Assembly (NCBI RefSeq): GCF_025766255.1
Contig: NW_026516744.1
Coordinates: 124,001-188,000 of the forward strand
Reading direction: 5' to 3'
Source: Zychaea mexicana
Lineage: Eukaryota; Mucoromycota; Mucoromycetes; Mucorales; Lichtheimiaceae
Length of the DNA stretch: 64,000 bases
Shown here: one piece after another, positions 9,989-21,905 of the stretch
How the letters are laid out: every line of letters starts with the position of its first letter
Position numbering within the stretch: position 1 is the first letter of the stretch
Made by a program: the position numbers and the translations under genes
The notes under the pieces: generated by a model
Told to the model about the DNA's origin: nothing
Seen by the model: the letters and a program-made list of their open reading frames with translations, nothing else
Database searches by the model: none

Positions 9989-12173
9989 TTAAGAGCTAAG
10001 TCCACAGAACTGGAATAGCATGGGAATGGGGCAGAGTGCCAAAAAGCCGATACCTACAACGCACAATAGAAACCAAGAGATTAGCCGCCCCTCATCATGA
10101 ATAAACAGACACAAACAGCTTGCGTATGTTTTACCTGCATAGACAATCAGCTTTGTGACAATATCAACATCATAACGCAGTGGTGCATCTTCTGCAACCA
10201 ACAGGGTCGTCGGATCATATACGGGCGTCTCTGCAGTTGTCTGCTTTTGCCCACCACGATGTTGCAATTGCTGCTGTTCCTTTTCATACACGGCCTTTTC
10301 ATGCAGATCGATGGACGACTGGATTCCCACATGCTCAGCCTCGGCAACCGTTCCGGCAAGGTGACGCAGATCCAATACAGAGGGAATAGGATGGATGCTT
10401 TCTCGATTCAAGCTTTTGTATGTTCTGTAAATCACACACACACGCCACGGGTCAATAATATCAACCCAAAAGAATAAAGTTGTCGACTAGAACATGTTGG
10501 ATCATTTCTTACCTAGCGCCAATTTCAAATTTGCGGTGTGGAAGATTAAATGCCCGGTAAATAGGTGGTAAGATGAAATAGCACGTTTTCTTGACCACAA
10601 TACGCCAAATAAATAAGGTGGCAACACCCAAAACGAGCTTACTCAGCACCACAAAAGCAGCCACGAGCATGGTGGACTGGGTCAAGGCGAGGGTTTCCTG
10701 GCCCATAGTGCAGTAATCCGAGTGATGGCATAACCAGCCACCGGGAAACACACCAATCAATACGCCCATAAAGCAAACACTGTCTTCGAAACAGGGGCAT
10801 CGTTCGATCGGATCAGGACTAAAGGCACGATAATATAGAGTTTAGATCTCGATACTTATCTTTGCGTACATACACACTGACACAATGTGCTACCACGAAA
10901 TGCTCACCATGGAAATGTATACTTACTGAAGGCCAACTAGCGAGAGACAAATGACGATGGCCACAATGACTGTTATTGGAAACAGTCAGATTAGTTTTCT
11001 CTAGTGAAATGGATAACAAACTCGGATCTTAACTCCAAAAAGCTTACCGGGTATAACCGTGTCAGCTGTAAAAATGCTGTTGAATTCGGTTCTAAATGTC
11101 CACTGGACCCAATACAAGAAGTAGGCCAAGATGGCACCACCGACCACATCTATCCAATAGTAAGTATAATAGCACTTTAGCAGCAACACCCCATGAAAAC
11201 TATGTATTGCACACACCACCTTTGGAATCCAAAAGAACAAAAAAATACTGAACCAGGCTATTTACCTGTGAGACTATGCATTCCGCAATAGATTCTGCCA
11301 AAGACAATGCTCGCTGCATAGACAAACGCGCCAATGATGCAAATTACGCGCAGGGGCGAGTCGGAACTGTGTGACTCGCATGCAAGTGATATCATAAACA
11401 GTGCGGCTGAGACTGAGTTGGTCGAGTGGGTGGATGGGAAGCCATATTCTAAAGAGGTTGAGCTGGACATGCTAAGTCGGTGCACAGGCGGAGATAATGG
11501 TCGTGGAAGGCATACGAGATCCTGGTTGTGAATTTCGTTCGATAATTCAGAATTTAGTGATCCCAGTTGTTGGACACTCTTTCCCACTTCAATCGCGCCC
11601 CACACATCCCGCTCCTTTAAAGGGAGCAGCATGCGTCTCTCTTCTACCTTTACAAATCCGGATGTAAAAACACCAAACGCTGCCATGCATGCTATGCTAT
11701 CATATTAAAAACAAGTTTTTTTTTTTTTCGAATGTTAAGCAAACAATTTTTCTTCTTTGATCCGGCCTCAGCATATTTACTTGGAAACTGTGTTGTATGT
11801 TTACCTTTTGGCCATTTGACTAGAATCAAACCAAATCAAAATGGGTAAAAAGATCATGAAAAACGTGTGAGTTCCAAGATTGGCCGTCCATAAGAAATAG
11901 TGATCGAGAACAGGTGTTCGAATGTTGCTCTGTTTATTTAAATAGAAGCCGAGATGAGTTTTTCACGCACAGCCGTCTCAAGTTAATGTATATGCAAAAC
12001 GGTTAAAACGTTACCTGTAGTTTTGCGATATAAGGTGTCTCGGCTCGAACAAGCGGAATTAGCCAACGACGTAATTTTGAGCGCCATGAATTCAGAGCTT
12101 TATCGTAAAGACGTTCATCATGAGTGCCAGCATCAATGTCGGCCTCAACCGTTTTGAACACCACTCTGCCCAT
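9989..12173 (-). CDS. LCB3: Dihydrosphingosine/long-chain-base 1-phosphate phosphatase, 9 exons
   Basis: Minus-strand exons 12015-12173, 11805-11929, 11648-11696, 11266-11521, 11048-11149, 10927-10969, 10513-10818, 10135-10424 and 9989-10053 give 464 residues. The family dephosphorylates sphingoid-base 1-phosphates in the ER membrane, controlling ceramide versus signalling pools. The three PAP2/chloroperoxidase phosphatase motifs are present: KDLVCLPRP (the K...RP motif, completed across the exon 3/4 junction), YGFPSTHS (catalytic PSxH) and GRIYCGMHSLTDVVGG (catalytic His with downstream Asp, completed across exons 4/5). The N-terminus (WRSKLRRWLIPLVR, ETPYIAKL) and HPDPIERCPCFEDS are typical of the Lcb3/Ysr3 branch, and multiple hydrophobic segments follow. 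Two introns (11522-11647 and 10054-10134) are multiples of three with no in-frame stop. Confidence 0.93.
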
Positions 12174-13391
12174 GTATTGCTATAAATGACGGTTGTAGTG
12201 TTGATGGTGATTGTGGTTGGTAGTAGTAAGGGCTAGTGGTGCTGGTATAATTTGTCCGCTCCCAAAGAGAAAGAAAAGAGCTCGAGAATATCAGTATTAG
12301 CGGGTTCTCTTCCTAAATAATTTGACACGTGATTGTTTCTAGCAGTGGGAGGAGAGCTCTGTCAAGACATCCTTTATAAAGTACAGTTCTCTTCACTAGT
12401 ACTCTTGGCTCCTCTCCAACCCATGTCAGACTCTAGACTTCCCTCGCCAGACCAGGACCAAGGCTTGGCTGTGATTGTTTCTTTTTATATTGACAGGAAC
12501 TCTCCATCTGAAGCTAAAGAAACAGAAAACAGGTGAAACAGAAAATAACCCGGGAACCTGGGCTCCACACGCGCATTAAGATTCAAGAAAGGTGTTAGAG
12601 CTTCTTTTTTATTCTTTGATCCTTCCTGCATATTATTGCTATGTTATGTCCTCAACTCCCTCACCCCCTCCTTAACCCCTTCTTTCGAAACTCATCAAGC
12701 TCTTTGACATTTAGAATTGATTTGGATGTACGACAGAGCACACAAGAGAAAGGGGAAACGGGCGGCTAAAGGATTGACTTAATAACTGTTAGTGTATTGA
12801 ATATATAAAAACGCCACGCAGAATGGTGGCAGTTGTTATTTATACCGAGTCAAGGATAATAAAGAGCTTAGGGCATATGCACGAGAAAGTGGCCGTTTGC
12901 TTCTCCGCTGGGCAAGTCTTTTTACCCCATACAACACGCGCACGCACATGTGCCCTGTTGTTGTTGTTGGCGGGTTCAGAATATTAAGCATTTCTTCGTA
13001 CGACACAACTATTGGAGTGGATGTCAATGTCACACATGCAGTATACAGACCCGAGCATTGGTTAGATGCTTGGTTTGAAAAATTTGTTACTCTTCCTTCT
13101 CCATGCTTTCAATTGGACTATTGGGGCTTGAATGCTAAATTGATGTGCGCTTTCAGCGACCAATAAAGTCTTTAAGCTTGCTGATCCGTTCTGTTGTCGG
13201 TGTCACAAAAAAAAAGGAACAGTTGCCCGGAAGACATTGCAAGCTACAAAGTAACAAGGGCGAAAAATGGTCTGATTATGGCACTTGTCGCTATATAAAG
13301 CCGGGAAAACTAAAAGCGAGCCGACAGAACTTCTCTCTCTCTTTCTTTCTATCTATCTTCACTTCTACCCCCACTCTTCAACTCTTTAACA
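12174..13391. other. Divergent intergenic region
   Basis: 5' flanks of the LCB3-like gene (-) and the pathogen-related gene (+). It holds a GTT/GTA-rich patch near 12190-12240 and TATATAAAAA at about 12799-12808. An 89-codon open frame at 12897-13166 lacks an ATG at its start and any recognisable domain, so I do not call it. Confidence 0.5.
13292..13300 (+). promoter_or_regulatory. TATA box of the pathogen-related-type gene
   Basis: TATATAAAG lies 92-100 bp upstream of the ATG at 13392 and is followed by a CT-rich leader (TCTCTCTCTTTCTTTC at about 13333-13350). This is the clearest core promoter in the window and suggests an inducible or highly expressed gene. Confidence 0.6.
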
Positions 13392-14453
13392 ATGGCAAAT
13401 CTTCCCGATTTCATGACCGACCCCAATGCTGTCCTGAATGATAAGGACCATGAGTGGCGATACAACCGTCTGCCCGACTACAAGAAGGTCAATGAAGCCT
13501 TTGATAAGGGTAAGAATGTGCTAATAACAACAACATTTGGCTTCTTTTCCTACTATTCATTGGGTATCATTTACAACAAAAAAGTGCTAATGCTTTATTG
13601 CATCTACAGAAAAGTCTGTTGATCATGAAGAAGGCTCGCTGAACTGGCTCGTCTCCAACTTGGTCAAGGTAAAGACATACTAGATATGAAAACACATGTG
13701 CAAAACATTGGGGCATATAACTAATAATACATCTCTGCTGCACAAACGACAACAGAACTGGGAAAAGGAAATGTCTTATAAGCTCAATCCCGACCAAATC
13801 CGCACCATTAACCGCGAGAAATACCGCTTCTCTGTTAACGGTGGTGAATGGCACTCTGTTGAAAATATGCTCAAGGTAAGAGAGTGCGTTGTGACACGCT
13901 GACAAATTGAACACATTGAGAAAGAAAGATTTAAGCTTTGAATAAGAATTTTTTCTTTTCTTGGGTAACTCATATGTTGACACACAAAAACATTTACTTT
14001 TGCTGGTGCAACCAACAACACCATTAGATTGGTACGTACAATGCGTTGATTGGTGATACCGAATTGTACAAGGCCAGCGAAAGCGACTTTAGCGACTCGC
14101 ACAAACTCTTCAAGCGCTGTCTTCGCACGTTCTCATGGGAAGTTATTGAGGCCTACAGTGGCCCTCCTACCGTTGCCTTCAAGTGGCGCCATTGGGGTAC
14201 CATGACCGGTGACTTGAAGGTCAACTTGGGTAACGGCCAAAAGCTGGAAGCCGAGGCCACAAACGAAGTCGTTGAGACGTTCGGTGTCACTGTCGCCAAG
14301 GTCAATGAGAAGTTCGAGATTGAAGACCTGGAAACGTTCTACGATCCCTCGGATTTGATGCGCCAGTTGTCCAAGAAGAAGAAGGGCGGTGATGGTCAAG
14401 TCGCTACTACTAGCGGTGAGGGCGGCAAATGTCCTTTTGCTCCTTCCCAGTAA
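13392..14453 (+). CDS. Pathogen-related protein family (SnoaL/NTF2-like), 4 exons
   Basis: Exons 13392-13509, 13610-13668, 13756-13875 and 14028-14453 give 240 residues, the usual length of the plant 'pathogen-related protein' family. Family features seen: EWRYNRLPDYKKVNEAFDK, EEGSLNWLVSNLVKNWEKEM, INREKYRFSVNGG, IGTYNALIGDTELY and, in the C-terminal half, PPTVAFKWRHWGTMTGD with a final VAKVNEKFEIEDLETFYDP strand. The fold is the NTF2/SnoaL cone. Plant members are induced by infection, but no enzymatic activity is firmly established, so the function here is unknown. The C-terminus carries a Lys run and ends KCPFAPSQ. The start ATG follows a CT-rich leader and a TATA box. Confidence 0.88.
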
Positions 14454-14907
14454 AAAAAAATCCCGATATTTTGGACGGAGGAAGACAAAACGTGAGCGCG
14501 CACAAGCGGGTGAAGCTTAATATACTATTTGAATTGGAAATGGGATGGACAACGGCAACGACGGATGCTAACTAAAAGGGCAGGTTACCTTTCTTCCCAA
14601 TTGTCGGTGCACACTCCCTTTATTCCTTACTACTTGCTATCCTAATTCCTTCTCGTCTTATTAATAATACCCTTATTTTCTGCCAATTGTAACACCAACA
14701 AGAAGATATATGAGAATATTCTATTTCTTCATCTTATTAAAATATATAAAATAAAGGCTAGCGTGTATTTCTTCCAAAAAAATGAAAACATTATATGTGT
14801 AGATATTAAGGGATTGGCTGTTTGTTTGTTGCTGCTGTCCTATGTCAACTTCTCTGCTGCTACTGCAAAAAAGGAAGGGGTAGAGGGGGATAAGAGAAAG
14901 TAGTATA
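14454..14907. other. Convergent intergenic region
   Basis: 3' flanks of the pathogen-related gene (+) and the membrane protein (-). AT-rich, no gene recognised. A minus-strand open frame that crosses the downstream gene's stop in another frame is treated as chance. Confidence 0.55.
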
Positions 14908-17456
14908 CTATTTATTCGAGGACTGCAAATAGCGATCCCGTTCTCGCTGTGCGGGCGTTTTGCTGTTTTTGCTGTTACTGCTATTGCTGCTGGTTTGCTG
15001 CAGCCAAGGAATGCTGCCACGTTGCTGTTTCCGTCCACCACGCATTGTACTGAACGTTGTACCTCCGCTTGTGCCACCACCAACAGTCCCATTAGCAATA
15101 GTGGTATTGGATTTGGCGTTTGACTTTTTGACAGCAGCCGCAGTGGTAGCAGCCACGGTAAGGGATTGGCGTTGATTGATAGGATTATTTCGACTGAATG
15201 ATCCTTGGTGTGTTGTCTTTTGTTGTTTTTGCTGTTTCTTTTCCGCTTCTTCGTGGTATTCACCTTCAGGAATCATGGTCTGTACTGTTGAAGACGAAAA
15301 TGACGCGGTGGGCATGGGTCCTTCATCCGCCATGAATCCATCTGGCATGGCAGGTCGTTGCTGCCAATGCTGTTGACCGCGCATGGACAGCAAGTTGTTG
15401 TGAGTTGTTGGCTGTTGTTGCTGATGACGGCTGGCAATACTACTATTTGCACTGCTATTGTTGCTACTATGATCCGAGCTCCATGTCGCCTGTAGTGAGC
15501 GTCGAATGGAGTCAACGTTGCTCGTGTTACTGCTGATACTGCTATTGCCCATAATCATCATACGCTCAGCCGTTGATAGACGTGATAGGCTGCCTAAGCT
15601 TGCTCGTGGTGATCCATTAGTGCCTGAAAAGAGACTACTGGCGGGTCGCATTATGGATGATTGACGTGATACCATTGACTGCTATTGATGGTGTGTGTAT
15701 ATGTAATGAGTATCTTTTTCATCGTATGTGTCATATTCTCTTTCTCACCGTGAGCCCCTTTTTTACATTAGCTTTATTAATAAACGTGAAATTCTTTGCT
15801 TACCCCACGAACGGATGCTGGTGGTGTTGGCTTTGGTGTTTCATCTTGAGGCTGCGATTCATAAGGAGAGGAAGAATATGGGGCTGCTACTGTTGCTGCT
15901 GGTTGTTGTTGTTGCTGCTGTGGTGACGATAGCTGAGGCGACAACGATGATGGTTCTGTCGGCTGTTGTTGTCGTGATTGTTGTTGTTCTTGCTGCTGAG
16001 AAGTACTTGTCGTAGTCGCAGCAACTGCTACCGACGGGGTTATCGAATTGTTACTTTGACTGCTCTTGACTGAAGATCCTTTCTGCCACCAGCTAATGAT
16101 ATCCTGTACGCTTGGGCTACTACGTGAAAAGTCCGAATTCGACGAGGATGGTGTTAAGTTGTTATTGGATTGGGATGACTCCTCTTCTCGTTGCAAATCT
16201 GCCAAAAAGGACCGTCGTCTGGAGCGAATCGAAGCAAATTGAATCACTTGGCGAGCTTCTGTCTCAGCTGCCCGTGACGCCTTTTCATCCTCTTCTTCAT
16301 GTATTTTTTGTTTTTGTTGTTGTTGTTGCTGCTTTGGAGGCTCCTGCTGTTGCTGTTTTATGGACGTGGTGGTATCTGGAGTATTAGTAAAAGAGGCAGC
16401 CGTAGCAGCAGTGGTAGCAGGTGGAGTATAATTGGAATAAGCAGTGTTATCAGGAGCTGCTACCGTGGGTGTAGGAGTAGGTGGAGCGGGGGGTATATAG
16501 ACGGCAGCAACAGTGTTAAAATCACCTCCTCCACGAGGACTTTTTGGAAGGTCGACCGGCTGATAGTTGTCATCTACGGCAACTTTTTCAGCAAATGAAG
16601 GTGAAGCAAGTGGAGGTAGTGGTGTCAAGGGCGTCAAGGGCGTATCTGGAGTTCTCGGCGATGTTGCTAATGGAATTTTCGAGGACGACACAGATGACCG
16701 ACGGCTTGGCGGTCGGTCAAATAAGTCTCGCAAAGGTGTGGTAGACGACGACATTTGTTTCGTTGACCGTTGACGTCGTATTGACTGACGCAGTGTGCTA
16801 CGAATGGTGGCCGTCTTTTGCTGCATCATGGTTGAGAACCGGTTTCGTTGTGTGCCAGTTGTCGTTTGTTGATCGATTGAGACGAACTTGCCGTCCCCAT
16901 TCATGTACTTTCTGTAGAGCTCCGTAGCCTCGTCTGAGCTTAGCTCTAACTTGTCGGAAAACAGCGACGTTGATGCTGGTGGAATGGGTAACATGATTTT
17001 GAAGTCCTCGTACTTTGTTGGAGGTGATAACGGTGGAGGTGGATCGCACGATTCTTCAGAGCAGCAGCGGTCGATATCAATGGACTCGTGGTGATGGTTA
17101 TGAATGTTGGTGTCAATCTTTTTCTCCTCGGTTGTTGCAGAAGTGTATGGGTCTGTTGTGCCGGTTGTGTTGGTTGTAGCTGGTTTGCTTGTGCGCTTTC
17201 TCGAAACATTACGTCGACGACGGACTCGAATAATAAAGAAGAGGGCAATAGGTACGAACAGCAACGGTATGATAATGGCAACTGCAATAATATAAGGCGG
17301 TGTGCCCGATGCTTCTTCTGCAGCACTGGGACCTTATTTCGGCCTTTATCAGCACATAATTGTTGCGGATGTTTTAATGATGCAAGTTTATAACTTACCT
17401 GCAAATACACATGGTATGAGCGCCGTCGTCAGCAGCAAAAGCGCTAATAATATCAT
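14908..17456 (-). CDS. Type I single-pass membrane protein with long low-complexity cytosolic tail, 3 exons
   Basis: Minus-strand exons 17399-17456, 15804-17332 and 14908-15678 give 785 residues. Exon 1 encodes a signal peptide (MILLALLLLTTALIPCVFA). A very short luminal piece (GPSAAEEASGTPP) follows, then one strong transmembrane helix of about 23 residues (YIIAVAIIIPLLF onward) and a stop-transfer RVRRRR. The remaining ~730 residues are Ser/Thr/Gln/Pro-rich with polyQ runs and SP/TP sites. The most conserved-looking parts are YEDFKIMLPIPP and LSSDEATELYRKYMNGD just inside the membrane. The layout resembles fungal cortical or cell-wall sensor anchors of the Skg6/Axl2 kind, but I see no diagnostic domain, so function is unassigned. 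Many CAG/CAA repeats make the length variable and alignment hard. Confidence 0.75.
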
Positions 17457-18958
17457 TGGAGCACTCGAATAACGAATAAATTAAAGAGAATGGAAAAAAG
17501 AGAGGAAAAGAGGGAAAATACTATGGTAGGGAATAGCAGTAATAGCGGTAATGATAAGTAATATTAGCAAAAAAGAAAGAAGAGGAAGAAGAAAAAAAGA
17601 GAAAGATGGGCTGTTGAACCCTTACTTTTTTTTTTACTCGCACACGGGGACAGAAAGTGTAAAAGAGAAAAAGAGAGTAAAAGAATTCAAAAATGTAAGA
17701 TTGTCATGCATTTTTTCTAGAGAGAAACAAGTGGGAGATCAAGGGGATATCACGCCGGGTAATGTCAAAATAATATTGCAGACAACGTGAACCTACTATA
17801 AAAAATCAGAACAAGTTAGTGATAGCTTGACGGGGGGAGGGGATCATCTATCTGAGATGATGGTGATAGCTCGTATACAACCGTCAGCTGGGCTAAGCTG
17901 GGCTAAGACTGGACATAGTAAGTGGGTTACTAGCTGACTAGGTGGACTGGCTTGGATTTGGTGGTCGAATGATTCGTATGTCCGAAAAGTAAAAATTTTT
18001 AGCAATAAGGAGCCTTTCCTGGACTCTTTTCGTATTGAAGAGTAGCTCCTATATTTTTATTAAGCGAGTTATTGCTGCTTCCCTCTTTCTCTAACATAAC
18101 CTTCCCCTTTATCCTCTCATCACTATCACAATTATCACTAGTATAAAATTATTTTCTATACAACAGTTTGCGTGCTGTTCGTGCATCTAATTCATTTCCT
18201 TCCTCCTATTTTTCTTTAATGCCCTCTTTGAAATATATAAAACTTCAAAATAGAATCGCAATATCTCTCTAAGTTTGTTCTTTATTTGTCTTGTTGCCAA
18301 GCATTAGGGTTTGTAATGGTTTGTCGTCGCTAGGACATATTTACCCACAAGTCGCGAAATGGTAAGCCGCTATTGAGAACGTCCGCCAACACCCGAAACC
18401 GCCGTCTTCTTTAGTGTGAACATTGCATCGGAAATGCATTTAAGCGGACATTAAGTTCGTGAGTTACCGTATTCCCAATCGTTTCTTACGCGTTCCCGTC
18501 TGCAAGATCCATAAACATCTTGTATTCATTCTACAATTAACAAGAAAATGACAACAACTTTAACTTTAATATATTATTACTGTTGTGTGGTGGACATTGA
18601 GAGTATGGTATGCAGCAAAAACCAAATCATTTATACTGACAGCATTGTCAGAGAAGCATGTGCAAAGAGCGCACGTCGTAAAACGATGGTTGTGGCAATC
18701 GAGGATGCTGTGCTTCTAGTTTCTAGACTAATATTATATAATATGTTTGTAATTCATTGTTTTCAATTACAACTACTGTATGCCTTTTTGCTTTTGCTCT
18801 TTGGTTTGGTCAAACTTTGGTAAGCATAACAGAGAACACATAGCAGCAGGTAACATACTAAACGAGCACCGAAAATACAATTGATGGCAAACACAGATTT
18901 ACTTTATGCAAATTAAAATAAAATGTTGCGATTATTCGTATATAATTGGTAGTGTGTT
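17457..18958. other. Intergenic region
   Basis: 1.5 kb with no supported gene. It includes a purine-rich leader region (17490-17620) upstream of the membrane protein and a directly repeated decamer, GCTGGGCTAA, twice at about 17888-17907. A 91-codon open frame at 18548-18823 has no recognisable domain and is AT-biased. Confidence 0.45.
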
Positions 18959-19543
18959 TCACGAAGGCTGAATGCGAGTCTTTTTCTGCTTCTTGTCAAA
19001 CAACCACAGCCTCCTTTTGTTATCCTCCGCTTTGGGTGATATTTTGAGCGCCGATAGCTGACTTGACAAGTCGTCTTGCTGCTCGATATGATTGTCGGCG
19101 TCTTTATCATGCTGCTGTTTCTTGACTGGTTTATTATCACTATCGGTACTACTGCTGCTATGCATATGGAAACGGGAAACCATTTGTTTCAATCGTGGCC
19201 ACAGGTTACTTGGTGACGAGGGTAACGACGATGATAGTGACCACGAGCGACGACGTTGTAGTGGTTGTTGTAACATAGCAACGGTACTTGATTGCTCCAA
19301 GTGACGCCGCTGTTGTTGTCGCCGTCGTCGTTGTTCAGTCTCAGTAGTAGAAGAATAAGAAGGGTGTCGTCGACGATTAGTTGCAATGGTGGGAATGTGG
19401 GGTCGATCAGTCAGCGACTCGTTGGGCACCACGGTAATAACGTGTGTGGCAAGCGGTAGATAAGGGGATGCGTCCAGTGGTGTTGCTAGGCTTTCGCTGT
19501 CGTCGGTTTCGCACGAGAGATACGAGAATCGGTGCTGATGCAT
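18959..19543 (-). CDS. Hypothetical low-complexity basic protein, single exon
   Basis: 194 residues from ATG at 19543. Composition is Arg/Gln/Ser/His rich (EQRRRRQQQRRHLEQ, RRSWSLSSSLPSSPS), with a possible conserved core LWPRLKQMVSRFHMH and a basic tail ending LFDKKQKKTRIQPS. No domain, signal peptide or membrane segment is seen. The RRSWS and RRHPS sites resemble basophilic kinase targets. It is divergent from the PY-motif membrane gene (gap about 540 bp). It could be a real disordered regulatory protein or a chance frame. The intact 585 bp frame with a CT-rich upstream region favours real. Confidence 0.5.
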   Translation of the reverse strand: MHQHRFSYLSCETDDSESLATPLDASPYLPLATHVITVVPNESLTDRPHIPTIATNRRRHPSYSSTTETEQRRRRQQQRRHLEQSSTVAMLQQPLQRRRSWSLSSSLPSSPSNLWPRLKQMVSRFHMHSSSSTDSDNKPVKKQQHDKDADNHIEQQDDLSSQLSALKISPKAEDNKRRLWLFDKKQKKTRIQPS

Positions 19544-20080
19544 ACTGGTTATTCTGTCTTGAACTCTTAACTGGCTATGAAAGGAATGGAAAAGAGAAGA
19601 AAGGAAGAGAGAGAAAAGGGCAAGCTTGAAGTGGTGATAGCTTTACTAGTTTTGAGTAGCCGTGGAAGTGCTAGTAGTCAGTGGGTATTGTTTGATTGAG
19701 ACTTGAACCAAACACTCTTTCTCTTGGCTCTTCTCTCAGTCTCTCTCAACAGGCACAATATGTAGATTACATACATCACGCATTGTTGTACGCCCTGCCT
19801 ACTGTGCACACACACACACTCTCTCTATTGCTCTGCACTCTACTCTCTCCCACAGAAAAAAAGTTCCGAAAGCTTTTCCTTCTCGGTTTTCTTTTTTTAT
19901 CTAGTTTTACGACACGACGACACTAGAAAAGTAGGGTCCATACACCCTTCCTCACCAAGTCCTTTCAAGACGATAACAAACCAAACCGTCTTCTCGGTTG
20001 TGCGTGGCTCGTCTAAAGTGTGTGTATGTGTGTGTGCGCGTCTAGTGCACGCAAGAGCTTTTCTCTCTCACCCCGTCGTT
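19544..20080. promoter_or_regulatory. Divergent promoter region
   Basis: Gap of 537 bp between two divergent genes, holding CT-rich tracts (about 19725-19850) and a GT/TG microsatellite (about 20018-20040) just before the + gene. No clear TATA box. Confidence 0.4.
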
Positions 20081-21283
20081 ATGGCTTTGGCGTCTTTTCC
20101 AGTCGTTATCCATCGATATAAACGATCCGTCTTCCAAGTGGGCGGCTATGAAGCATATGGAAACTTGGCAGAATATGTAAACTACTTTTTTTTAAAAATA
20201 AAGAAGTAACGACCGTCAAGAGATAAGGGAAAGGAACACACATAGTCTTTCGCTCGCTTTTCTCTAAAACAATTGCAAAATGTAGCTTCCAAAGGAGATC
20301 TTTGACCAACGCATGGCGACAATTCGAGCGATTGTCAAGGAGAGATACCCCCATATTTATCCCGAAACATACATGTTTATGGCAGCCGTGGTTTTGGTAG
20401 TTGCTACTGCCGCTCTTGCTATCCTCGGACGCACCCTTGATATAGTTATTTGGTTTCCTCTCTTGATTTTGATCGCACCCGCTGTCCTTGCTTATGGCAC
20501 GACACGCCGCCGTAGTCAGCATCAACGTAGATTTTTGGCTGTAAGTAATGATACCGAATCTTTATCTTCCCCCTCTCATCAATCATTTTACACTCTCCCT
20601 CTACGGGGGATGTGTGTATGACTTCTGTGACAACTATATATACAGACAGTGATAACGAATGATCATCTCACTGATCATTTATTGACGAAAAAATATAGTT
20701 CCAGGATGTACTGCATTTATGTCTCAAAGACATGACTGCACAAGATCTCACGCATCATGTGAAATGGGATTATCGACGATTACGAGAAGGGGATACGGCA
20801 CAACTGCTCAACTTGAGCCGACCTTTGTCAAGTTGGACGGTTAGCTTGGTTGTAGAGGCGATCCAGATTGACCCGGAAATGGATCTAAACAGAGAAATGG
20901 GTGAAGCGCTGCCAAGTTATGGCGATGCAACAAGAGATATCGTATTGGATATTGGCACGCCCATACAGGATACAGTAATACAGCTACGAGAGATGGACTT
21001 GGCAGATGCTGGTGGCAGCGGTGCTATAGCTCGTGGCAGTGCTAATAATAGTGCTAGTGCTGCTGGCGCCATGATTGCTTCTGTTCCTCCTCCCGATTAT
21101 CACGAAACGGCACCTCCAGCTTATCGTCCTAATAATGATGCTGACGACAGCGATGATCCGTCACGCCCATCCTCTTCTTCTCCTACCAATACTGTCCCTG
21201 CTACTACTATTACTACCTCCAACAACAACAACAACGTCGCTAATGTTGCTTCTACTACGCCTGCTACAACTTTTAATAATTGA
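20081..21283 (+). CDS. Membrane-hairpin protein with PPxY motifs, 3 exons
   Basis: Exons 20081-20176, 20286-20540 and 20699-21283 give 311 residues. The N-terminal ~55 residues are soluble (ending YPHIYPETYM). Two hydrophobic segments at about 58-78 and 84-104, separated by only a few residues (GRTLD), form a likely hairpin, leaving both ends on one side, followed by the basic TTRRRSQHQRR. The tail carries LPSY (188-191), PPDY (248-251) and PPAY (256-259), then Ser/Thr/Asn-rich sequence. PPxY motifs bind WW domains of Nedd4/Rsp5 ubiquitin ligases, so a role as a membrane adaptor for such a ligase is a reasonable inference. I do not recognise a named family. Exon 1 was assigned because its frame joins precisely (AEY to LPKEIFDQR) through GTAAAC...TGTAG. 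Confidence 0.75.
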
Positions 21284-21905
21284 TAACCTGTATAGTAAAT
21301 CTTCTCTGTGTATTATTATCATTTCTTCTCCTTTTCTTCTGCTAATGTATTACTATGAGTACCATGTAAAATATAATTATCTTCATTTTTTACGGCATTG
21401 AACACAAATGCTATTAAAGATTTATATTATGCTTCTCTATAGATTATATAACATCTTGGATTTATTATTTCACTTCCAAACAGTCTAAATATGTTTTGAT
21501 CCATCGATTTTAAAGATTGTATTAGCAAGAAGCGAATAATACACACATAATAGACTGGCACCGTCTTCCCACCGTGCTACACGGATACTTACATTGAACA
21601 GAGCATATTTCATTAATTTAAAGATGATACGGAAGGAAGGTTCCAAGTATTCTCTACTAACTTCAGGTTTCATTGTATTGAAACGTATCCCAGTTCGTGC
21701 ACCGTAAAAGAATCGATGATAGCATTGACGGCCCTGTCGATTAATGTGGCTTGTGTGAGCGATTTTGCCCCGCTGTTCCAATTTTGAAAGGTGTGCAAGG
21801 TTCAGGGTATACTTTCTTCGTCCCGCCAAACACACTTCATTTGTATATACATAATACCGTCCTCTCGCCCCTTCACCTATACACACAGCTTATTCACGTA
21901 CACAG
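21284..21905. other. Intergenic region
   Basis: About 620 bp, AT-rich after the PY-motif gene, then the promoter of the mL40 gene. A minus-strand 133-codon open frame (21485-21886) has no recognisable similarity and covers the mL40 promoter. It is not called. Confidence 0.5.

Noticed and set aside
12897..13166. 89-codon + frame upstream of the pathogen-related gene
   Set aside because: No ATG at its start, covers part of the promoter region and has no family resemblance.
21485..21886. 133-codon minus-strand open frame
   Set aside because: No recognisable similarity, covers the mL40 promoter and shows no splice or promoter logic.
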